A stretch of 64,000 nt of DNA, from positions 181,309 to 245,308 of the forward strand of contig JAHEAX010000002.1 in assembly GCA_024642525.1 (NCBI GenBank). The letters are read 5' to 3'. The notes beneath the pieces were generated by a model. That model was not told the origin of the DNA. It saw nothing but the letters and a program-made list of their open reading frames with translations, and made no database searches. Origin of the DNA: Erythrobacteraceae bacterium. Lineage in GTDB: Bacteria > Pseudomonadota > Alphaproteobacteria > Sphingomonadales > Sphingomonadaceae. The translations under genes were made by a program, and so were the position numbers. Below, one piece after another: positions 17,991-26,507 of the stretch (its first letter is position 1; each line of letters begins with the position of its first letter).

Positions 17991-18785
17991 GTGGCAACAG
18001 TATTGAACGACAATGGTCAGGGCACTGACGCAGATGTTCGCGCACAGGTCAGCGATGCTGAATGGGCAGTTCGTGTCGATCTTGCCGCTGCCTATCGTCT
18101 CGTTGCCCTTTATGGTTGGGATGATCTTATCTTCACCCATCTTTCCGCGCGTGTACCGGGGCCGGAACATCATTTCCTCATCAACCCTTACGACATGATG
18201 TTCGAGGAAATCACCGCGTCCAGCCTCGTCAAGATCGACGTGGAAGGGCAGCCAGTCATCCCGACCTCGCATCCGGTTAACCCAGCCGGCTTTACCATCC
18301 ATTCCGCGCTGCACATGAATTGCGACGAAGCCCATGCGGTGATGCATTTGCATACGCCTTCGGGCCAGGCTGTCAGCGCGATGAGCGAAGGATTGCTGCC
18401 CCATTCGCAGACCGCGATGATTGCAGCGCATGACATTGCCTATCACGAGTATGAAGGCATCGCGACCGATCTTGAGGAACGCGAGCGGCTGGTTGAGGAC
18501 ATGGGCGACAATCACATCATGATCCTGCGCAACCACGGCACGCTGTCGATTGGCCGGACCGTGGCGGAATGCTTCCTGCGTCTCTATTTCCTTGAACGGG
18601 CATGCGATGTGCAGGTGAAGATGCTGTCGGCAGGCCGCGAAAACCTGAACAATCCGCCGCAAGGCACGCCCGAAAAGGTGAAGGCTCAGACGCCTGGCGA
18701 AGGCATGGCCATGGTGGCGCAGGGGCTGGCATGGCCGGCATTGCTGCGAAAACTGGACCGGATTGACCCCAGCTATCGCAGCTAA
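17991..18785 (+). CDS. class II aldolase/adducin family protein
   Basis: A 264-residue cytoplasmic protein of the fuculose-phosphate aldolase/adducin fold. The pattern includes ITHLS-like LIFTHLSARVPG, then HAVMHLHTPSGQAVSA (zinc-binding His pair), and ILRNHGTLSIGRTVAE (third His). The GTG at 17991 is chosen because AAGGGAGACGAG precedes it. It resembles the group widespread in alphaproteobacteria with unknown substrate, so no specific aldol reaction is claimed. Confidence 0.88.
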   Translation: MATVLNDNGQGTDADVRAQVSDAEWAVRVDLAAAYRLVALYGWDDLIFTHLSARVPGPEHHFLINPYDMMFEEITASSLVKIDVEGQPVIPTSHPVNPAGFTIHSALHMNCDEAHAVMHLHTPSGQAVSAMSEGLLPHSQTAMIAAHDIAYHEYEGIATDLEERERLVEDMGDNHIMILRNHGTLSIGRTVAECFLRLYFLERACDVQVKMLSAGRENLNNPPQGTPEKVKAQTPGEGMAMVAQGLAWPALLRKLDRIDPSYRS

Positions 18786-18930
18786 ATTCCAAATGGGCCG
18801 CTTATGCCGGCCCTGTGCACAGTTCCCGCTGGCTTGACCATTGCAGGGCAGGGCAAGTCTTCCCATATTCGGGTCAAGTGTCGCGCATCCTTCATTCTCA
18901 CGCGCGATGACCATAACCGGATATTGAACC

Positions 18931-21321
18931 ATGAGCCTTTTCCCTCTCCTCCCCTTGCGCGACATCGTCGTGTTTCCTGGCATGGTCGTGCCGCTGTTTG
19001 TCGGTCGCGACAAATCGGTGGCCGCGCTGGAAGCAGCGATGGAAGGCAGCAAGGATATCTTCCTTCTTGCCCAGCTTGACCCGGGCTGTGACGACCCCGA
19101 GCGTGATGATCTTTACGACGTCGGCGTGGTGGCGCAGGTGCTGCAGCTGCTGAAACTGCCGGACGGCACCGTTCGCGTGTTGGTGGAAGGCACATCGCGC
19201 GCCCATCTCGAACGCCTGCGCCCTGAAGGCGATTTCGTTGTTGCCGAAGTGACGGTGGACGAAGTCCAGACCGTTTCGGGCAGCGAAATCACCGCCATGA
19301 TGCGCAGTGTCGTCGAACAGTTCGGCGAATATGCCAAGCTCAACAAGAAATTGGGCGATGGGGCCGGCGATGATCTGGGCGAAATTGACGATGCCGGCGC
19401 ATTGGCTGATGCCATTGCCGCATCCATCAATACCAAGGTTGCCGACAAGCAGACGCTGTTGACCGAACCTGACCCGCGCAAGCGGCTGGAAATGGTCATG
19501 TCCTTCATGGAAGGCGAGCTTTCCGTGCTGCAGGTGGAACGCAAGATCCGTGGCCGCGTGAAGCGCCAGATGGAGAAGACCCAGCGCGAATATTATCTGA
19601 ACGAGCAGCTGAAGGCGATCCAGTCGGAACTGGGCGGCGAAGGTGAAGACGGCGATGAGATGGCCGAACTTCAGAAGAAAATCGACACGCTCAAAATGTC
19701 CAAGGAAGCCAAGGCCAAGGCGCAGTCAGAGCTGAAAAAGCTCAAGGGCATGCAGCCGATGAGTGCCGAAGCGACCGTGATCCGCAATTATCTCGACGTG
19801 CTGCTCGGCCTGCCGTGGGGCAAGAAGAGCAAGCTCACCAAGGATATTGCCAAGGCGCAGGAAATCCTCGACGCTGACCATTACGCGTTGGAAAAGGTGA
19901 AGGACCGGATCGTCGAATATCTGGCAGTCCAGGCGCGCACCAATAAGCTGAAGGGGCCAATCCTGTGCCTCGTCGGACCTCCGGGCGTTGGCAAGACCAG
20001 CCTTGGCAAGAGCATCGCTCGCGCCACGGGCCGCGAGTTCGTGCGCCAGTCGCTTGGTGGCGTGCGCGACGAAGCGGAAATCCGTGGCCACCGCCGGACC
20101 TATATCGGTTCGCTGCCTGGCAAGATCGTGACCAATCTGAAGAAAGCTGGCACGTCCAATCCGTTGTTCCTGCTCGATGAAATCGACAAGCTCGGTCAGG
20201 ATTTTCGCGGCGATCCGGCTTCGGCCCTGCTTGAAGTGCTCGACCCGGAACAGAATTCGAAATTCCAGGATCACTATCTGGAACTCGACCTCGACCTGTC
20301 GGACATCATGTTCGTCACCACGGCCAACAGCCTCAATCTGCCGCAGGCACTGCTGGACCGAATGGAGATCATCCGGCTGGAGGGTTACACAGAAGACGAA
20401 AAGGTCGAGATTGCGCAGCGGCACCTCATTGCCAAGCAAATCGAGGCGCATGGTCTGAAGGAAAGCGAATTCACGCTGACCGAAGACGGCCTGCGCGACC
20501 TCATCCGGTATTACACACGTGAAGCGGGTGTGCGTACGCTGGAACGTGAAATTGCACGGCTTGCCCGCAAGAGTCTGCGCCAGATTCTCGAAAAGAAGAC
20601 GGACAGCGTCACGGTTACGGCTGAAAATCTCAGCGAATATGCCGGGGTCCGCAAGTTCAAGCACGGCATGAGCGAGGAAGAGGCCGAAGTCGGCCTGGTC
20701 ACCGGCCTTGCATGGACTGAAGTGGGCGGCGAACTGCTGTCTATCGAAAGTGTCACCACACCCGGCAAGGGCGAAGTGAAGACGACCGGCAAGCTGGGCG
20801 ATGTGATGAATGAAAGTGTCGCCGCTGCATTCAGCTTCGTAAAGGCACGTTCACCTGCCTATGGCATCAAGCCATCGTTGTTTCAGCGCAAGAACATCCA
20901 CATCCACCTTCCCGAAGGTGCGGTGCCGAAGGATGGGCCGAGCGCAGGTATCGGCATGGTCACTTCCATTGTTTCGACGCTCACCGGCATCCCAGTGCGG
21001 GCTGATGTCGCGATGACCGGCGAAGTGACCTTGCGTGGCCGCGTCCTGCCAATCGGGGGTCTGAAGGAAAAGCTGCTGGCTGCATTGCGCGGCGGCATCA
21101 AGACCGTCCTGATCCCCGAAGAAAACGTGAAGGACTTGGCGGAAATACCGACCAATGTGAAAGACGGGCTGGAGATTATTCCGGTCAGCCACGTCGACCG
21201 GGTGCTGGAGCTTGCGCTGACAAGTTTGCCAACCCCGATCGAGTGGACCGAAGCGGACGATCTGGCCAGTCAGCCGGGCGCTGTTTCGGCGGTAGGCGGA
21301 CCGGGCCAGACTGCTCATTGA
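18931..21321 (+). CDS. lon: ATP-dependent protease Lon
   Basis: A 796-residue cytoplasmic AAA+ protease. The N-terminal LON substrate domain starts [21 protein letters not shown] coiled-coil region (about 190-270) precedes the ATPase with Walker [14 protein letters not shown] (about 350) and Walker [10 protein letters not shown]. The protease domain carries the catalytic Ser in [11 protein letters not shown] (about 672) and Lys in [15 protein letters not shown] (about 715). It degrades misfolded and regulatory proteins. An inverted repeat, CTTGACC (18833-18839) and GGTCAAG (18872-18878), lies in the leader, but no clear heat-shock promoter could be set. HU, a known Lon substrate in E. coli, is encoded next. 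Confidence 0.97.
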   Translation: MSLFPLLPLRDIVVFPGMVVPLFVGRDKSVAALEAAMEGSKDIFLLAQLDPGCDDPERDDLYDVGVVAQVLQLLKLPDGTVRVLVEGTSRAHLERLRPEGDFVVAEVTVDEVQTVSGSEITAMMRSVVEQFGEYAKLNKKLGDGAGDDLGEIDDAGALADAIAASINTKVADKQTLLTEPDPRKRLEMVMSFMEGELSVLQVERKIRGRVKRQMEKTQREYYLNEQLKAIQSELGGEGEDGDEMAELQKKIDTLKMSKEAKAKAQSELKKLKGMQPMSAEATVIRNYLDVLLGLPWGKKSKLTKDIAKAQEILDADHYALEKVKDRIVEYLAVQARTNKLKGPILCLVGPPGVGKTSLGKSIARATGREFVRQSLGGVRDEAEIRGHRRTYIGSLPGKIVTNLKKAGTSNPLFLLDEIDKLGQDFRGDPASALLEVLDPEQNSKFQDHYLELDLDLSDIMFVTTANSLNLPQALLDRMEIIRLEGYTEDEKVEIAQRHLIAKQIEAHGLKESEFTLTEDGLRDLIRYYTREAGVRTLEREIARLARKSLRQILEKKTDSVTVTAENLSEYAGVRKFKHGMSEEEAEVGLVTGLAWTEVGGELLSIESVTTPGKGEVKTTGKLGDVMNESVAAAFSFVKARSPAYGIKPSLFQRKNIHIHLPEGAVPKDGPSAGIGMVTSIVSTLTGIPVRADVAMTGEVTLRGRVLPIGGLKEKLLAALRGGIKTVLIPEENVKDLAEIPTNVKDGLEIIPVSHVDRVLELALTSLPTPIEWTEADDLASQPGAVSAVGGPGQTAH

Positions 21322-21357
21322 CCATGCTGCAATGCAGCGACTCGGAATGAATGTTAC

Positions 21358-21398
21358 CCTACGGAATGGTTGCCTTACGCAGGTTAACCATCCGTAGG
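21358..21398 (+). other. strong hairpin between lon and the HU gene
   Basis: CCTACGG-A-ATGGTT (21358-21371) pairs with AACCATCCGTAGG (21386-21398): 13 bp with one bulged A and a 14-base loop. No T tract follows, so it is not a classic intrinsic terminator. It may protect the lon mRNA end or regulate upstream of the HU promoter. Confidence 0.5.
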
Positions 21399-21463
21399 TG
21401 GCACCGTTCGTCGCAAATCCCGAATTTATCTAGCAATATAGCTGATTTCCGACCGAATTGCCT

Positions 21464-21492
21464 TTGACAGGGACGGCAAAAATCCCTTCAAT
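21464..21492 (+). promoter_or_regulatory. candidate promoter for the HU gene
   Basis: A perfect TTGACA (21464-21469) lies 17 bases before TTCAAT (21487-21492), leaving a leader of about 55 bases before the HU start. The -35 is consensus and the -10 is moderate. Confidence 0.5.
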
Positions 21493-21554
21493 CGCGCGCT
21501 GTCGAAGAGGCGATTCACCGAATTCGTTTCAGTAGGTAAATAGGGGTTTCAATA

Positions 21555-21827
21555 ATGAACAAAAACGATCTCATCAGCGCAGTTGCGGATTCCAGCGGCC
21601 TGTCCAAGAGCGACGCTTCCAGCGCGGTTGAAGGTGTTTTCGACGCCATCACCAAGTCGCTGTCGGGTGGCGATGAAGTCCGTCTCGTCGGTTTCGGAAC
21701 ATTCTCCGTGGCCAAGCGCAAGGCTTCCACAGGTCGTAACCCGCGCACTGGCGAGCCAATGACGATCAAGGCTTCCAACCAGCCCAAGTTCAAGGCAGGT
21801 AAAGGCCTGAAAGACGCCGTCAACTAA
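21555..21827 (+). CDS. hup: DNA-binding protein HU
   Basis: A 90-residue nucleoid protein that bends DNA without sequence specificity. Family marks are MNKNDLISAVADSSGLSK, FGTFSVAKRKASTGRNPRTG (the beta arm with the conserved Arg-Asn-Pro) and the C-terminal FKAGKGLKDAVN. It has its own candidate promoter and a strong terminator immediately downstream, so it is probably monocistronic and well expressed. Confidence 0.96.
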   Translation: MNKNDLISAVADSSGLSKSDASSAVEGVFDAITKSLSGGDEVRLVGFGTFSVAKRKASTGRNPRTGEPMTIKASNQPKFKAGKGLKDAVN

Positions 21828-21871
21828 GACGCCGGGAAATCTGGCCGCACGCCTCGCGGTCTGAAAATATT

Positions 21872-21908
21872 AACGCCGCGCTTGCCCAATGGCAGGCGCG
21901 GCGTTTTT
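21872..21908 (+). terminator. intrinsic terminator of the HU gene
   Basis: AACGCCGCGCTTGCC (21872-21886) pairs with GGCAGGCGCGGCGTT (21891-21905) over 15 bp around a CAAT loop, and a T run ends at 21908. It is the strongest terminator in the window and, read backwards, may also serve the convergent lipoprotein gene. Confidence 0.93.
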
Positions 21909-21946
21909 ATTACGTGGCAGCCGCCCGACGTGGGGGCTGACCAGTT

Positions 21947-22816
21947 TCAGTCTGCCAGTTTGATAAGCGCAGTAGGCGCAACCTGTGTGCGCTTGTTAAC
22001 CTTCCATTCCAGCACTTGCCCCGCAGTGCTGGCCGCTGGTCCTTCGTCGGTATTGTTGGCGAGCACTTCGCCATCTGTCACGATGCGGAACGTGCCGGAC
22101 AGTTCCGGCAAGACCGGCGCGCCTTCTTCCTCATTTTCGGAAGCGGCATTAAACATTCCTGCCATGCCGGCCATCATCCCCTGAAACGGATTGCCGCCAG
22201 CCTGCGCGGAAAAGCCGGGAGCATCGACGCGCACCGTGCCGCCTTCACGATTGGCCACCAACACAAAGAAATTGGACATCGGGAAACGTTCGATCGTCGG
22301 GAACAGGAAATCGTGGTCCAACCGGCCCTCGATCGCAAATTCTACAATGAACAGGCCGTCACCCTTGTAGTCGACCTGCTTCCAGCCCTTCTGGCGGCGC
22401 AAGCGGTCTGCCAGTTCGGCTGCTGCTTCAGGATCCGCCGGATCGATTCCGCCCAGCATCCCGCGCATCATTTCAGCATCTTTCTGCTTTTTCTCCTGCG
22501 CGCTTGCATATTCCCGCTTCTGCTCGGCAATTTCTTCCCGGGTGCAATCGCGTTCTTCGAAGCTGTCTTCGGCATAGCAGGGCTGCTGGACGAATTCGGC
22601 ACCGGCATTTTCAGCCTTGTTCCCCATTTCAGCCAGTTTGCTGAGGGCAAGCAGGTAGATCTCGCCATTATACGAATAGGCAAAGGTCCCGCCATTTCGC
22701 AGGTGCAATTCGGATGTGAATTTGCCCGGGGAAAGCAGGCAGCCGGTCAAAAGCATGGCCATCATCGCTGTAAAGCCAATGGTCACAGCTCGTTTCAGAT
22801 TCGATTTGCTACGCAT
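21947..22816 (-). CDS. hypothetical lipoprotein with central charged coiled coil
   Basis: A 289-residue protein with a lipoprotein signal (lipobox LLTGC, Cys26), so it is probably membrane-anchored. After a beta-rich segment (LHLRNGGTFAYSYNGEIYLL) come two Cys residues (CYAEDSFEERDC) and a highly charged helix at about 85-130. The C-terminal half holds further predicted beta strands (DHDFLFPTIERFPMSNFFVL) and ends with VLEWKVNKRTQVAPTALIKL. The ribosome site AAAGGGGGG precedes the ATG. I do not recognise the family. It is 24 bases downstream of rlmB and likely co-transcribed with it. Confidence 0.75.
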   Translation of the reverse strand: MRSKSNLKRAVTIGFTAMMAMLLTGCLLSPGKFTSELHLRNGGTFAYSYNGEIYLLALSKLAEMGNKAENAGAEFVQQPCYAEDSFEERDCTREEIAEQKREYASAQEKKQKDAEMMRGMLGGIDPADPEAAAELADRLRRQKGWKQVDYKGDGLFIVEFAIEGRLDHDFLFPTIERFPMSNFFVLVANREGGTVRVDAPGFSAQAGGNPFQGMMAGMAGMFNAASENEEEGAPVLPELSGTFRIVTDGEVLANNTDEGPAASTAGQVLEWKVNKRTQVAPTALIKLAD

Positions 22817-22840
22817 TTGTTGCCCCCCTTTGAGCTGATC

Positions 22841-23641
22841 CTATTCCTCGCGCGTGGCCACCGCGTAAAGCGCAATCGCCGCAGCATTGGAAACGTTGAG
22901 GCTTTCTATCGCCTCGCCAATCGGCAAACGCGCCAGCGCATCGCAATGTCCTGCGATATTATGTCGCATGCCTTCGCCTTCAGCGCCCAGCACCAGTGCG
23001 ACCCTGCCAGATGGCAAAGCTTCTGCAAGGGTGGCTTCGGTGTTGCCGGTAAGGCCGATACGCCAATAGCCTGCCTCGGCCAGCTGTTCGAGCGCGCGGG
23101 CCAGGTTCACGACCCGTACCCATGGCACGACTTCCAACGCGCCAGATGCGGATTTTGCGACGACACCCGATTCGGGCGGGGCATGGCGATCCTGCGTGAC
23201 GATTGCCGCAGCGCCAAAGGCCGCTGCAGAACGCAGAATCGCCCCGACATTATGCGGGTCGGTCACCTGGTCCAGCACGACGATGGGGCGATCTTCTGCA
23301 GAATCGATCACTTCGTCGAGGTGAACATCCTCCAGCGGCGCGCATTCAAGCACCAGGCCTTGGTGCGGCGTATCGCGTGTTACCAGTCGGGCAAGGTCGA
23401 CACCTTGTGCATATTCGACGGGGAAACCTTCGGGTAATTCCCCATCCAGTCCGGCAATCGCCTCGCGCGTTGCCCACAGCTTGCGGTGCGAGCGGTCGGG
23501 ATTCTTCAATGCTGCTTCCACAGCATGGTGGCCCCACAGGCGCACCTGGCCCGTGCTGGCGCGTCCGCTGCCGCGGCCACCCTGCATCCGGCCTGCGCGT
23601 CCACGCAGCGCTCGCTTTCGGTCTGGCTTACGGTCGGCCAT
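22841..23641 (-). CDS. rlmB: 23S rRNA (guanosine-2'-O-)-methyltransferase RlmB
   Basis: A 266-residue SpoU-family methyltransferase that 2'-O-methylates a guanosine in 23S rRNA (G2251 in E. coli). An Arg/Gly-rich N-terminal tail (about 1-30) precedes the RNA-binding domain (LWGHHAVEAALKNPDR). The knotted SPOUT domain has motif 1 VTDPHNVGAILRSAAAFGA, motif 2 LVLGAEGEGMR and motif 3 LPIGEAIESLNVSNAAAIAL. The basic tail is longer than in E. coli but common in alphaproteobacteria. Confidence 0.93.
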   Translation of the reverse strand: MADRKPDRKRALRGRAGRMQGGRGSGRASTGQVRLWGHHAVEAALKNPDRSHRKLWATREAIAGLDGELPEGFPVEYAQGVDLARLVTRDTPHQGLVLECAPLEDVHLDEVIDSAEDRPIVVLDQVTDPHNVGAILRSAAAFGAAAIVTQDRHAPPESGVVAKSASGALEVVPWVRVVNLARALEQLAEAGYWRIGLTGNTEATLAEALPSGRVALVLGAEGEGMRHNIAGHCDALARLPIGEAIESLNVSNAAAIALYAVATREE

Positions 23642-23820
23642 TGATCTGAAACTCCTAGAAATGCAGCTTGGTGTGGCCCCATGCCAGTAGCCCCATTGAC
23701 AGGCAAGCGCAGCTTCGCCATTGGGGCGCCTCTCGGCCTGATGGCTCCGGCAACGGGGCTGCCTATTTTGCGAGGATGTCCGCTCTCATCTGAGTTCGGT
23801 TTTCCCTGCGGCAAGTTAGT

Positions 23821-23906
23821 GGACAGGTGGCCGAGTGGTTAAAGGCAGCAGACTGTAAATCTGCCCGCGCAAGCGTACGCTGGTTCGAATCCAGCCCTGT
23901 CCACCA
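23821..23906 (+). tRNA. tRNA-Tyr (anticodon GTA)
   Basis: A class II tRNA with a long variable arm. The acceptor stem is GGACAGG with CCTGTCC, the anticodon stem-loop CAGACTGTAAATCTG gives GTA, and the T-arm has GGTTCGAATCC. The discriminator A and CCA are encoded. It borders an accessory-looking stretch on its 3' side. Confidence 0.96.
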
Positions 23907-23912
23907 CTTGCC

Positions 23913-23936
23913 CTTTCTCGTATTTTTACGGGAAAG
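23913..23936 (+). other. hairpin directly after tRNA-Tyr
   Basis: CTTTCTCGTA (23913-23922) pairs with TACGGGAAAG (23927-23936) over 10 bp, one of them G-T, around a TTTT loop. It starts 7 bases after the tRNA. It has no downstream T tract, so it may act in tRNA 3' processing or as a weak terminator. Confidence 0.45.
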
Positions 23937-24159
23937 CCACGGGTATACGCATATACGCCTAGCGAACTTCACCCGGGTGGGCGTCTTGGCGGTCCTGCCC
24001 GGCAAGAACATAACCGCAATCCGCGCCGCCATTGCCCGCGATGCTATCCGGCAAGTCGACAAAACATTTTTCCAAACGTTGGTTTTTGGGGAGTTCCTGT
24101 GCAGTTGCAGGAAAACCTATCGATAAGAGACAAGGCGCAATGGCGGCTACAATTCTCAT
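23926..24159 (-). pseudogene. N-terminal remnant of an exported alpha/beta-hydrolase (TAP-like), with in-frame stop
   Basis: From an ATG at 24159 the frame encodes a signal peptide (MRIVAAIAPCLLSIGFPATA) and then CFVDLPDSIAGNGGADCGYV and HPGEVR. This looks like the N-terminus of tripeptidyl-aminopeptidase-like hydrolases, where an ADCGYV.VPE.R block is usual. A TAG at 23959-23961 interrupts it where the family normally has Leu, and the frame continues with AYMRIPVAFP to a TAA at 23926, next to tRNA-Tyr. No catalytic Ser region exists. The family call is by eye and moderate; a short secreted peptide is the alternative. Confidence 0.45.
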
Positions 24160-24249
24160 CGGAATTCCTTCAATCATACCCTGCGGAATGCGTACCGGAC
24201 AGTTGCCAGGCGGATGCAGAATCCTGCTTCTTCACCATTGCGCTGCAAA

Positions 24250-24579
24250 TCATGGCGAAATACCCGATGCTCGCAATTCCAATGCGGTGACCACTCCATT
24301 GCGATCACCGTCTATTCGGTCGAAGCTGGATTGCGTCGCGATCCGATATTCGATCAATGTCACTTGCCCATTTCTATCAGTATCAAACAGGCTCATCAGC
24401 GAATTGGGATCGATCTTTATCGCATATGGGTTCGTCAAAGCGGCAAATTCGCTCTGATTGAGTTGACCATCTTTGTTCCGGTCCAGCCGATCAAATACCA
24501 CCAGGTTCTGCTGTAGCGCTTCCTGGGCTGCGGCCATCGACATAGGCACCAGAAATGGAAGTGCGACGACAAGTTTCAC
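24250..24579 (-). CDS. exported EF-hand calcium-binding protein
   Basis: A 109-residue protein with a signal peptide (about 1-18) and three EF-hand loops: DRNKDGQLNQSE (33-44), DTDRNGQVTLIE (66-77) and DGDRNGVVTALE (90-101). Each has acidic or Asn residues at loop positions 1, 3 and 5, Gly at 6 and Glu at 12. It probably binds calcium in the periplasm. The start is GTG at 24579 with no obvious ribosome site, so it may depend on translation of the 78-residue membrane protein just upstream, 18 bases away. Confidence 0.82.
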   Translation of the reverse strand: MKLVVALPFLVPMSMAAAQEALQQNLVVFDRLDRNKDGQLNQSEFAALTNPYAIKIDPNSLMSLFDTDRNGQVTLIEYRIATQSSFDRIDGDRNGVVTALELRASGISP

Positions 24580-24597
24580 ATAAGAGCGTGCGCTGCA

Positions 24598-24834
24598 TCA
24601 TTTTTTCCAAAGCCAGAACAAAATCCCGAGGTTTATAGCGGGAGCCAGCAGCATTGGTACGAGATTGGACACGCCGATCCTGTCCATGAGGATGTTCCAT
24701 GGCAAGCCTAGTGGTAGTAGAAAAACTCCCGAAAGAGCATCTTCATCCTGACCGAACCATCCAAATGTTCCGGTTAAAAAGAGCAAAAAGGCCACGACAT
24801 ACAGGCCGAGGAAAACGAAAAATGCCCACTTCAT
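24598..24834 (-). CDS. small membrane protein of unknown function
   Basis: A 78-residue protein with a hydrophobic helix at about 3-22 (WAFFVFLGLYVVAFLLF) and another at about 58-76 (MLLAPAINLGILFWLW). The middle segment (GVFLLPLGLPWNIL) may be a re-entrant or third helix. A GGAGGAG ribosome site stands 8 bases before the ATG at 24834. No family is recognised. It is immediately upstream of the EF-hand gene and probably co-transcribed. The 233 bases on its 5' side show no gene I can support. Confidence 0.65.
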   Translation of the reverse strand: MKWAFFVFLGLYVVAFLLFLTGTFGWFGQDEDALSGVFLLPLGLPWNILMDRIGVSNLVPMLLAPAINLGILFWLWKK

Positions 24835-25067
24835 TGCGATGCTCCTCCGGCCAAAGGGCCTATGATAATTGATGCGACAGGCAGACGGGTTTTGCTCATA
24901 TTTTGCCTCGTTCTTCGCCGCGAAGTCCAAGGCGCCCCTTCGTCACTGGTTTAGCTTCTGCAATAAAGCCGGCCTTGAAGCGGTGCCACAAGCCATGACC
25001 ATTCCGCAGTCCAACAGGGTTATACTGGCCTTGCAGGTCACGAAAATTCGCAATTTGCGTTCGCCAA

Positions 25068-25604
25068 TCAAATGACGATCACTTCCAGACCGTAACTAGC
25101 CTTCTCCTTGCGCCGCGCTGCACTGCGATAAAGGTAAACACGAATGCGGTAGTCGCCACTTTCATTGGCAACGCCTTCGTACATGTTTTCACCGTTCGAA
25201 CCGTTGAAGATTGCCACTTCTGTTTCGCCCGGTTCAAGCAGGTTGAAAAAGGCTGCGCTATTTGGGGACACCATCGAGATGTTCATCGCCTGGCCGGCGC
25301 GAACATTGAGCAGGTAGTCGATGGTTTCATAACCTGTGATGGAGCCATCGACCCGGACCGAGGATGAACCGCGTTCAAAGCTTAGTCGCTGTTCGGTTAT
25401 CCCATCTGTTTCAGCGAGGCTGGGTGCAGTTAGTTCTGCCGTCCCGGCAAGCTGATCATCAGGAGGAGGAGGGGGGCCATTGCCATCAACTCCAGTTTCT
25501 TCCGCGAATTTGGGGGCGGGGGAGGGGGCGGCGGCGTTATCGCTCGCACTGTTGCAGGCGGCAAGCATGATAGCAACGATGCCAGACAGTGCGACGTTTT
25601 TCAT
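25068..25604 (-). CDS. PliG-like lipoprotein (inhibitor of g-type lysozyme family)
   Basis: A 178-residue lipoprotein (lipobox LAAC, Cys near residue 17). A disordered linker of about 60 residues includes a run of five prolines. The C-terminal domain shows RLSFERGSSSVRVDGSITGY, then DYLLNVRAGQAMNISM, FFNLLEPGETEVAIF and DYRIRVYLYRSAARRKEKA. This matches the fold and motifs of PliG-type periplasmic g-type lysozyme inhibitors. It would protect peptidoglycan against host or predator lysozymes. The ATG at 25604 starts the signal peptide; an upstream alternative adds 11 residues. Confidence 0.75.
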   Translation of the reverse strand: MKNVALSGIVAIMLAACNSASDNAAAPSPAPKFAEETGVDGNGPPPPPDDQLAGTAELTAPSLAETDGITEQRLSFERGSSSVRVDGSITGYETIDYLLNVRAGQAMNISMVSPNSAAFFNLLEPGETEVAIFNGSNGENMYEGVANESGDYRIRVYLYRSAARRKEKASYGLEVIVI

Positions 25605-25689
25605 ATCAATTGCCTTACAACAGGTATGACCCTGCACTTTCGCCTGGCTGTCTTGGGCCTGGAAAGTGCAGGGTCATAGAAAGTGCCTA

Positions 25690-26466
25690 TCAGCGGCACT
25701 TCGGATGGGTCTGGATGTCGCGGACGTCGTAAATCCGTCCGTCAGAAGTAATAACCTGCAAGCATTGGCGCGACGCGGCGCGCCACTGGATGCTGATCCG
25801 ATCATTGCCCGACAAGAAGTTATCGACTTGGCGGAAACCGCGGCTTTCGAGATCGCTCATCGCACCGGCAGCGCGAGCGCCCTTGAGGTCCTTGTATTCG
25901 GCCACCGAAGCATAGCCGCCGCGGTTATGGTGGTGCCTGAGATTGGCATTCCGTTCGTCAACACCTGCTGTGTATCCACTGGAGTAAGCGTCCGAGCGAT
26001 CATAGTTGTGATAAGAAGCGTTGTGCAGACCGTCGGTATAGCCGCGTTCGTAGTCGGCCTCGGCTTTCTGGTCCGCGTTGTGCTGACCATCTTCATGGTG
26101 ATGCGATTTGTGGGTCAGCAATGCGCCGAGCAGCGCAGCCCCAGCAACCACACCGGCTGCAGTCGCAGCGTCACTACCCTTGTGGTGTCCGCAATCCTGA
26201 TCGGTTGCATCGCTGATGGTCATAACACGTCCATCATAGACTTCGACCTGGACGCAGTTGTCATCCTGTGCGTCCCACCAATAGCTGTAGGCATAACCCA
26301 TAGAGTTCTTGTTGGTAGATACATGGGCAAAGCCCCTTGATTGCAGGGCCGATTCAGCGTCTCCGCCCCGCGCACCGTTGATGTCCGAAAGTTGGCTGGC
26401 CTTTTCGGCCAGAACCGCGGTTGAAGCCATGGCAGCAACAGCTCCCAGGAGAATAAACTTTTTCAT
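25690..26466 (-). CDS. exported protein with two repeats of a small domain around a Gly-zipper/His-rich centre
   Basis: A 258-residue protein with a signal peptide (about 1-20). Two related segments flank its centre. At about 25-93 it reads DINGARGGDAESALQSRGF, then W, CVQVEVYDGRV, ending in C. At about 189-257 it reads DLKGARAAGAMSDLESRGF, then W, CLQVITSDGRI, ending in C. Between them lie a Gly/Ala-rich helix (ATAAGVVAGAALLGALLT), a cluster of His, and tyrosine-rich repeats (RGYTDGLHNASYHNYDRS, SGYTAGVDER). Each repeat keeps two Cys, suggesting disulfides. The function is unknown; metal binding by the His cluster is a guess. Confidence 0.7.
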   Translation of the reverse strand: MKKFILLGAVAAMASTAVLAEKASQLSDINGARGGDAESALQSRGFAHVSTNKNSMGYAYSYWWDAQDDNCVQVEVYDGRVMTISDATDQDCGHHKGSDAATAAGVVAGAALLGALLTHKSHHHEDGQHNADQKAEADYERGYTDGLHNASYHNYDRSDAYSSGYTAGVDERNANLRHHHNRGGYASVAEYKDLKGARAAGAMSDLESRGFRQVDNFLSGNDRISIQWRAASRQCLQVITSDGRIYDVRDIQTHPKCR

Positions 26467-26507
26467 CTGAATTTCCCTTCCTAGCGATGATTTATTTCAG
26501 GCTCTTT

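Noticed and set aside
18833..18878. Heat-shock sigma factor promoter upstream of lon
   Set aside because: CTTGAC and CCCATAT-like elements exist but are 23 bases apart, too far for a sigma32-type promoter; only an inverted repeat remains.
24869..25075. Plus-strand 68-codon frame between the small membrane protein and PliG-like genes
   Set aside because: No ribosome site, no domain, and antisense-type composition; treated as non-coding.
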